From Prevotella sp. UBA2444 (lineage in GTDB: Bacteria > Bacteroidota > Bacteroidia > Bacteroidales > Bacteroidaceae): a stretch of 17,899 bases of DNA. Made by a program: the position numbers and the translations under genes. The DNA lies in the NCBI GenBank assembly GCA_002342665.1, contig DDQK01000029.1, forward strand, positions 1 through 17,899. The letters are read 5' to 3'. Position 1 is the first letter of the stretch, and the number at the start of each line of letters is the position of its first letter. Below are positions 15,889-17,899 of the stretch, in pieces. A model generated the notes under the pieces. It saw only the letters and a list, made by a program, of their open reading frames with translations. It ran no database searches and had not been told where the DNA came from.

Positions 15889-16208
15889 CCTATGATAAGT
15901 ATAATGGTGGTATAGATAAACATATCCGTCACCTTCAGCCAGAAGGTGTCGGTAAAGAGCTGTCCGTTGGTGGTGACGGGATTCGACGAGCCAGTCAGGA
16001 AGGTGATGACCAGACAGGCCACGAATGCTACGGCCACTGTCCTGGCCACCCGCTTCTGTGGCACGCCGTTGATGATCTCATCGTCCTTGGTGCGCAGTCT
16101 GAGCCGTTTCACCACCGACAACAGTGTCACCCCGATGGCCACAGCCAGCGTGATGTACATCAGCCACAGCATGATGTCGGCTACTATCGGCGATACTATC
16201 GAGGTCAT
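15849..16208 (-). CDS. Small three-helix membrane protein between exbB and exbD
   Basis: This 119-residue protein has no family name known to me. Three membrane helices are predicted at about 9-33, 54-72 and 94-114, with a basic loop VKRLRLRTKDDE after the first. Its start overlaps the exbB stop by 4 bases (ATGA) and its end overlaps the first exbD by 40 bases, which ties its translation to the motor genes. I recall an unnamed membrane protein in this position in other Bacteroidales exb operons, so an accessory role in the ExbB-ExbD motor is plausible. No catalytic or binding motif is visible. Confidence 0.83.
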   Translation of the reverse strand: MTSIVSPIVADIMLWLMYITLAVAIGVTLLSVVKRLRLRTKDDEIINGVPQKRVARTVAVAFVACLVITFLTGSSNPVTTNGQLFTDTFWLKVTDMFIYTTIILIIGCFVGVVVSRFRN

Positions 16209-17047
16209 ACGCTCTCTTTCTGTCTCGTACCTTTTTCTTTATATAGCTCTATCAGGTCGAGCATCTGTATCGCTGCCTCCTCCATCTGCGAGGTCAGTTT
16301 CTCAATCTTTGAGAGGATATAGCTGTAGAACAGTTGCAGCACCAGGGCCACGATGATACCGAAGATAGTGGTGATCAGCGCCACCTTCATGCCTTGCGCC
16401 ACAATGGCAGGACTGATGTCGCCCTGTGTCTGGATATTGTCGAAGGCCATCACCATACCGATCACCGTACCGAGGAATCCCAGCGAGGGAGCCATCGCGA
16501 TGAACAGTTTGATCCACGAACAGCCCTTCTCCAAGTTAGCGGCCTGCAGACCACCGTAATTGGTGATACTGCGCTCAATGGCGTCAATGGGCTGACGAAT
16601 GTGCAGCAGTCCCTGATAGCACACACTGGCTACAGGTCCGCGCGTATTGCGACAGAGCGTCTTGGCACCCTCTACATCGTCGCTGGCCAGACGGTCCTCA
16701 ATGTCGGCCAAAAGCTTTGAGGCCTTGATCTCCGACATCATCAGATAGAGGATGCGCTCGATACAGAAGGCCAGGCCCAGCACCAGCGAGAGGGCTACGA
16801 GCGACATGAAGCCCACGTTGCCGTCGATAAACTTCGTCTTCAACTGCTTATGCAGGCCTCCCCCCTCCTCTTCTGTCACATCGGCAGCCTCCAGTTCCTC
16901 ATCGGTGGCTGTTGTTGTCAACAGGCTATCGTGCGCAGCAGAGTCGGCCAGCAGCTCCACCGTATCGGGCACTGCTGCCTGCTGAGCCGCAACGAGGGGC
17001 GACACCGTCAGCAGGAGAGCCATCAAAAGTATGGTTATTTTTCTCAT
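16205..17047 (-). CDS. exbB: MotA/TolQ/ExbB proton channel family protein
   Basis: This 280-residue inner-membrane protein forms the proton-channel core of the TonB energising complex. A cleavable signal peptide (about 1-21) is followed by an acidic, Ala-rich periplasmic stretch (30-62), longer than in E. coli ExbB. Helix 1 is at about 80-104, a cytoplasmic domain at about 105-175, helix 2 at 178-202 with the family motif LGFLGTVIGMVMAF, and helix 3 at 220-245 (KVALITTIFGIIVALVLQLF). A final amphipathic helix ends the protein. It is the first gene of the minus-strand run, with a TAACTTTG box 31 bases upstream. No tonB gene follows in the window. The family is certain; use with TonB rather than Tol or gliding systems is inferred from the paired exbD genes. 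Confidence 0.94.
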   Translation of the reverse strand: MRKITILLMALLLTVSPLVAAQQAAVPDTVELLADSAAHDSLLTTTATDEELEAADVTEEEGGGLHKQLKTKFIDGNVGFMSLVALSLVLGLAFCIERILYLMMSEIKASKLLADIEDRLASDDVEGAKTLCRNTRGPVASVCYQGLLHIRQPIDAIERSITNYGGLQAANLEKGCSWIKLFIAMAPSLGFLGTVIGMVMAFDNIQTQGDISPAIVAQGMKVALITTIFGIIVALVLQLFYSYILSKIEKLTSQMEEAAIQMLDLIELYKEKGTRQKESV

Positions 17048-17077
17048 ATCTTACCGTCTGTCTATCTAAATCGGGTG

Positions 17078-17085
17078 CAAAGTTA
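17078..17085 (-). promoter_or_regulatory. Bacteroidetes -7 box for the exbB operon
   Basis: Read on the minus strand, TAACTTTG (17085-17078) lies 30 bases before the exbB start codon. No clear TTG is found at the -33 distance; only a T-rich stretch is there. The -7 box is ideal, the -33 poor. Confidence 0.6.
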
Positions 17086-17273
17086 CGAATAAAAATCGAA
17101 ACGGCGTGAAAAATAAGATATTATAACATAAAAATCACTTTTTCGCAAAAACATTTGGAAGTTCACACCCAGACGGATACAGAGATTACCGACGAAAAGG
17201 CTACCATTGTACAGAGCAATAAGCAGTGCTTCCATCTTCTTTTCAATTACGATTCATGTGCAATTATAATCAA

Positions 17274-17330
17274 AAATGTTCAGCCCGCAAAACATTTTGC
17301 CGAACAATTTGTTCTCTCTGCTGAACATTT
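17274..17330. repeat. 11-bp inverted repeat enclosing two further palindromes
   Basis: AAATGTTCAGC (17274-17284) is exactly complementary to GCTGAACATTT (17320-17330). Between them lie GCAAAA-CA-TTTTGC (17287-17300) and GAACAA-T-TTGTTC (17302-17314), both perfect. The pentamer TGTTC or its complement GAACA occurs four times in alternating orientation. The layout could fold as a stem with two inner hairpins, or serve as a set of protein-binding sites. Confidence 0.8.
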
Positions 17331-17470
17331 AAAATTAAAAGCATAATTCTCATGCCATTTTTGTATTTCTCAAAGAACAAATCATGGCCCATTCTGTTTT
17401 ATGTATGTCACATGGGGTCAGGCTCGCAGTGGCACAGCCTCAGGGCGAGGATGACAAATATTCTTGAGCC

Positions 17471-17509
17471 ATGCGACAGATTTGGCACCCTTCGCCCCTT
17501 TTGTCGCAT
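17471..17509. repeat. 8-bp inverted repeat ATGCGACA/TGTCGCAT
   Basis: ATGCGACA (17471-17478) and TGTCGCAT (17502-17509) are exact complements separated by 23 bases. A related TGTCGCTATA follows at 17521-17530. The repeats lie 50-110 bases upstream of the promoter at 17556 and may be regulatory sites for it. The spacing is long for a terminator, and no T-tract follows. Confidence 0.45.
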
Positions 17510-17555
17510 ATTTGCCCGTGTGTCGCTATAAGTTTCGGCCTTTTCGCTGATATTA

Positions 17556-17587
17556 TTTGGAAAGTGGCAAATATCGCCGTAACTTTG
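17556..17587 (+). promoter_or_regulatory. Near-ideal Bacteroidetes promoter facing the right edge
   Basis: TTTG (17556-17559), exactly 20 bases, then TAACTTTG (17580-17587) matches the Bacteroidetes promoter as well as the one before rlmL. Transcription would begin near 17594 and run rightward through an AT-rich leader, a strong hairpin and an open reading frame. One arm (17566-17574) of a 9-bp inverted repeat lies in the spacer, so a regulator could cover it. Confidence 0.78.
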
Positions 17588-17686
17588 CATCAGAAATCAA
17601 GAGTGATTCATACGATTCAAACATAAGTTATTGGTTAGTTTTGTTAGTTAGTAGTTTTTTCATAAGTTTCTAAGTTTTGGTTAATA

Positions 17687-17899
17687 ATGGTGCATAGGGC
17701 TCGCAGGGATGCGGGCCCTATGCGCTTCTTTACTCATCGTTCCTGCCCCCGCGAGGTCACTGGTTCCCCATCGTCGGTGAATATCTCCGCGTCGAGAAGG
17801 AATGCCCTTAGGGATCAGTCCGAAAAGCATGTTGCAATTAACAACCGGAATATCAGTCAGACTCCCCAAAACGCTACGCGCGCAATAGTAGGGAAACGC
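17687..17899 (+). CDS. Open reading frame of unknown function, cut by the right edge
   Basis: From the ATG at 17687 the frame stays open for 71 codons to the last base of the window. The translation begins MVHRARRDAGPMRFF and continues rich in Arg, Ser and Asn. I recognise no domain, signal peptide or membrane helix. The first in-frame stop upstream is at 17663-17665, so 17687 is the first ATG after it. A strong promoter lies about 100 bases upstream. A 14-bp hairpin occupies codons 2-13 and includes a second in-frame ATG at 17720. The opposite strand is also open over most of this stretch (17869-17681), in codon-on-codon register, so strand and coding status are uncertain. It may instead be a structured leader or non-coding RNA of a dispersed element. 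Confidence 0.35.
   Translation, partial: MVHRARRDAGPMRFFTHRSCPREVTGSPSSVNISASRRNALRDQSEKHVAINNRNISQTPQNATRAIVGKR
17692..17723 (+). promoter_or_regulatory. Strong leader hairpin with GNRA-type tetraloop
   Basis: GCATAGGGC (17692-17700) pairs with GCCCTATGC (17715-17723). Inside, a U-G pair and CGCA/TGCG close the loop GGGA, which fits the GNRA pattern. The result is a continuous 14-bp stem starting about 98 bases after the predicted transcription start. The sequence after it (GCTTCTTTACTC) is only a weak T-tract, so a cis-regulatory or attenuator role is at least as likely as termination. Confidence 0.7.

Larger units (their letters stand above)
17086..17555. other. Long AT-rich intergenic region without a recognisable gene
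   Basis: About 470 bases separate the exbB promoter from the next promoter. A 63-codon frame with a TTG start (17155-17346, plus strand) and a 60-codon frame on the minus strand (17408-17590) are open, but neither matches a family I know nor has a promoter next to it. The region contains nested palindromes (17274-17330), an 8-bp inverted repeat (17471-17509) and the upstream arm of another inverted repeat (17508-17516). I judge it non-coding or a relic of a dispersed element. Confidence 0.5.

Noticed and set aside
17302..17314. A LexA-type SOS box (GAAC-N4-GTTC)
   Set aside because: The spacing here is 5 bases (GAAC-AATTT-GTTC), no SOS gene is adjacent, and the palindrome is part of a larger nested structure.
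17155..17346. A 63-residue protein from a TTG start in the exbB upstream region
   Set aside because: There is no promoter, no ATG and no recognisable family, and the frame runs straight through the nested palindromes. It may be a relic of a repeat and is kept only as part of the intergenic description.
17408..17590. A 60-residue minus-strand frame overlapping the right-hand promoter
   Set aside because: It would place coding sequence across an excellent promoter and two inverted repeats, and no domain is visible.

Overview
The window looks like a chromosomal segment of a Bacteroidales bacterium, most likely Prevotella or a close relative. The evidence is Bacteroidetes-type promoters (TTG or TTTG, about 20 bases, then TAnnTTTG), a DUF2723/GT117 protein, a periplasmic DPP IV, the exbB-small membrane protein-exbD-exbD arrangement, and moderately GC-rich coding DNA between AT-rich spacers. 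Assignment to genus is inference.

Layout. (1) 1-1469, minus strand: a PAS-containing membrane histidine kinase followed after 5 bases by the start of an M15-type peptidase that runs off the left edge. (2) 1470-1605: a divergent promoter region. (3) 1606-7981, plus strand: a tightly packed run of an RlmL-like rRNA methyltransferase with a long tripeptide-repeat tail, dipeptidyl peptidase IV, purD, a multi-pass membrane protein and a YqaA-like protein, with overlaps or almost no gaps. (4) 8044-14407, plus strand: a promoter, a large DUF2723/GT117 membrane glycosyltransferase, a NodB-type deacetylase and a secreted GH3 glycosidase. (5) 14419-14451: a perfect 14-bp hairpin between convergent genes. 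(6) 17047-14459, minus strand: exbB, a small membrane protein, two exbD genes and an Lrp/AsnC regulator. No tonB is present. (7) 17048-17899: about 850 bases with no recognisable gene family. It holds nested palindromes, a near-ideal promoter, an AU-rich leader, a strong hairpin with a GNRA-type loop, and an open frame that leaves the right edge.

Most genes are core functions: rRNA modification, purine synthesis, peptide and glycan breakdown, envelope glycosylation, and energy transduction to the outer membrane. DPP IV and GH3 are predicted exported. ExbB/ExbD would energise TonB-dependent uptake.

The less ordinary signals are short-period repeats. Three junctions (DPP IV/purD, deacetylase/GH3, exbD/lrp) carry 7-base repeats between stop and start codon. 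Two neighbouring genes carry 9-base repeats that are read as tripeptides. The right-hand 600 bases have the marks of a regulated or dispersed element that I cannot name. No tRNA, rRNA, CRISPR array or transposase was seen.
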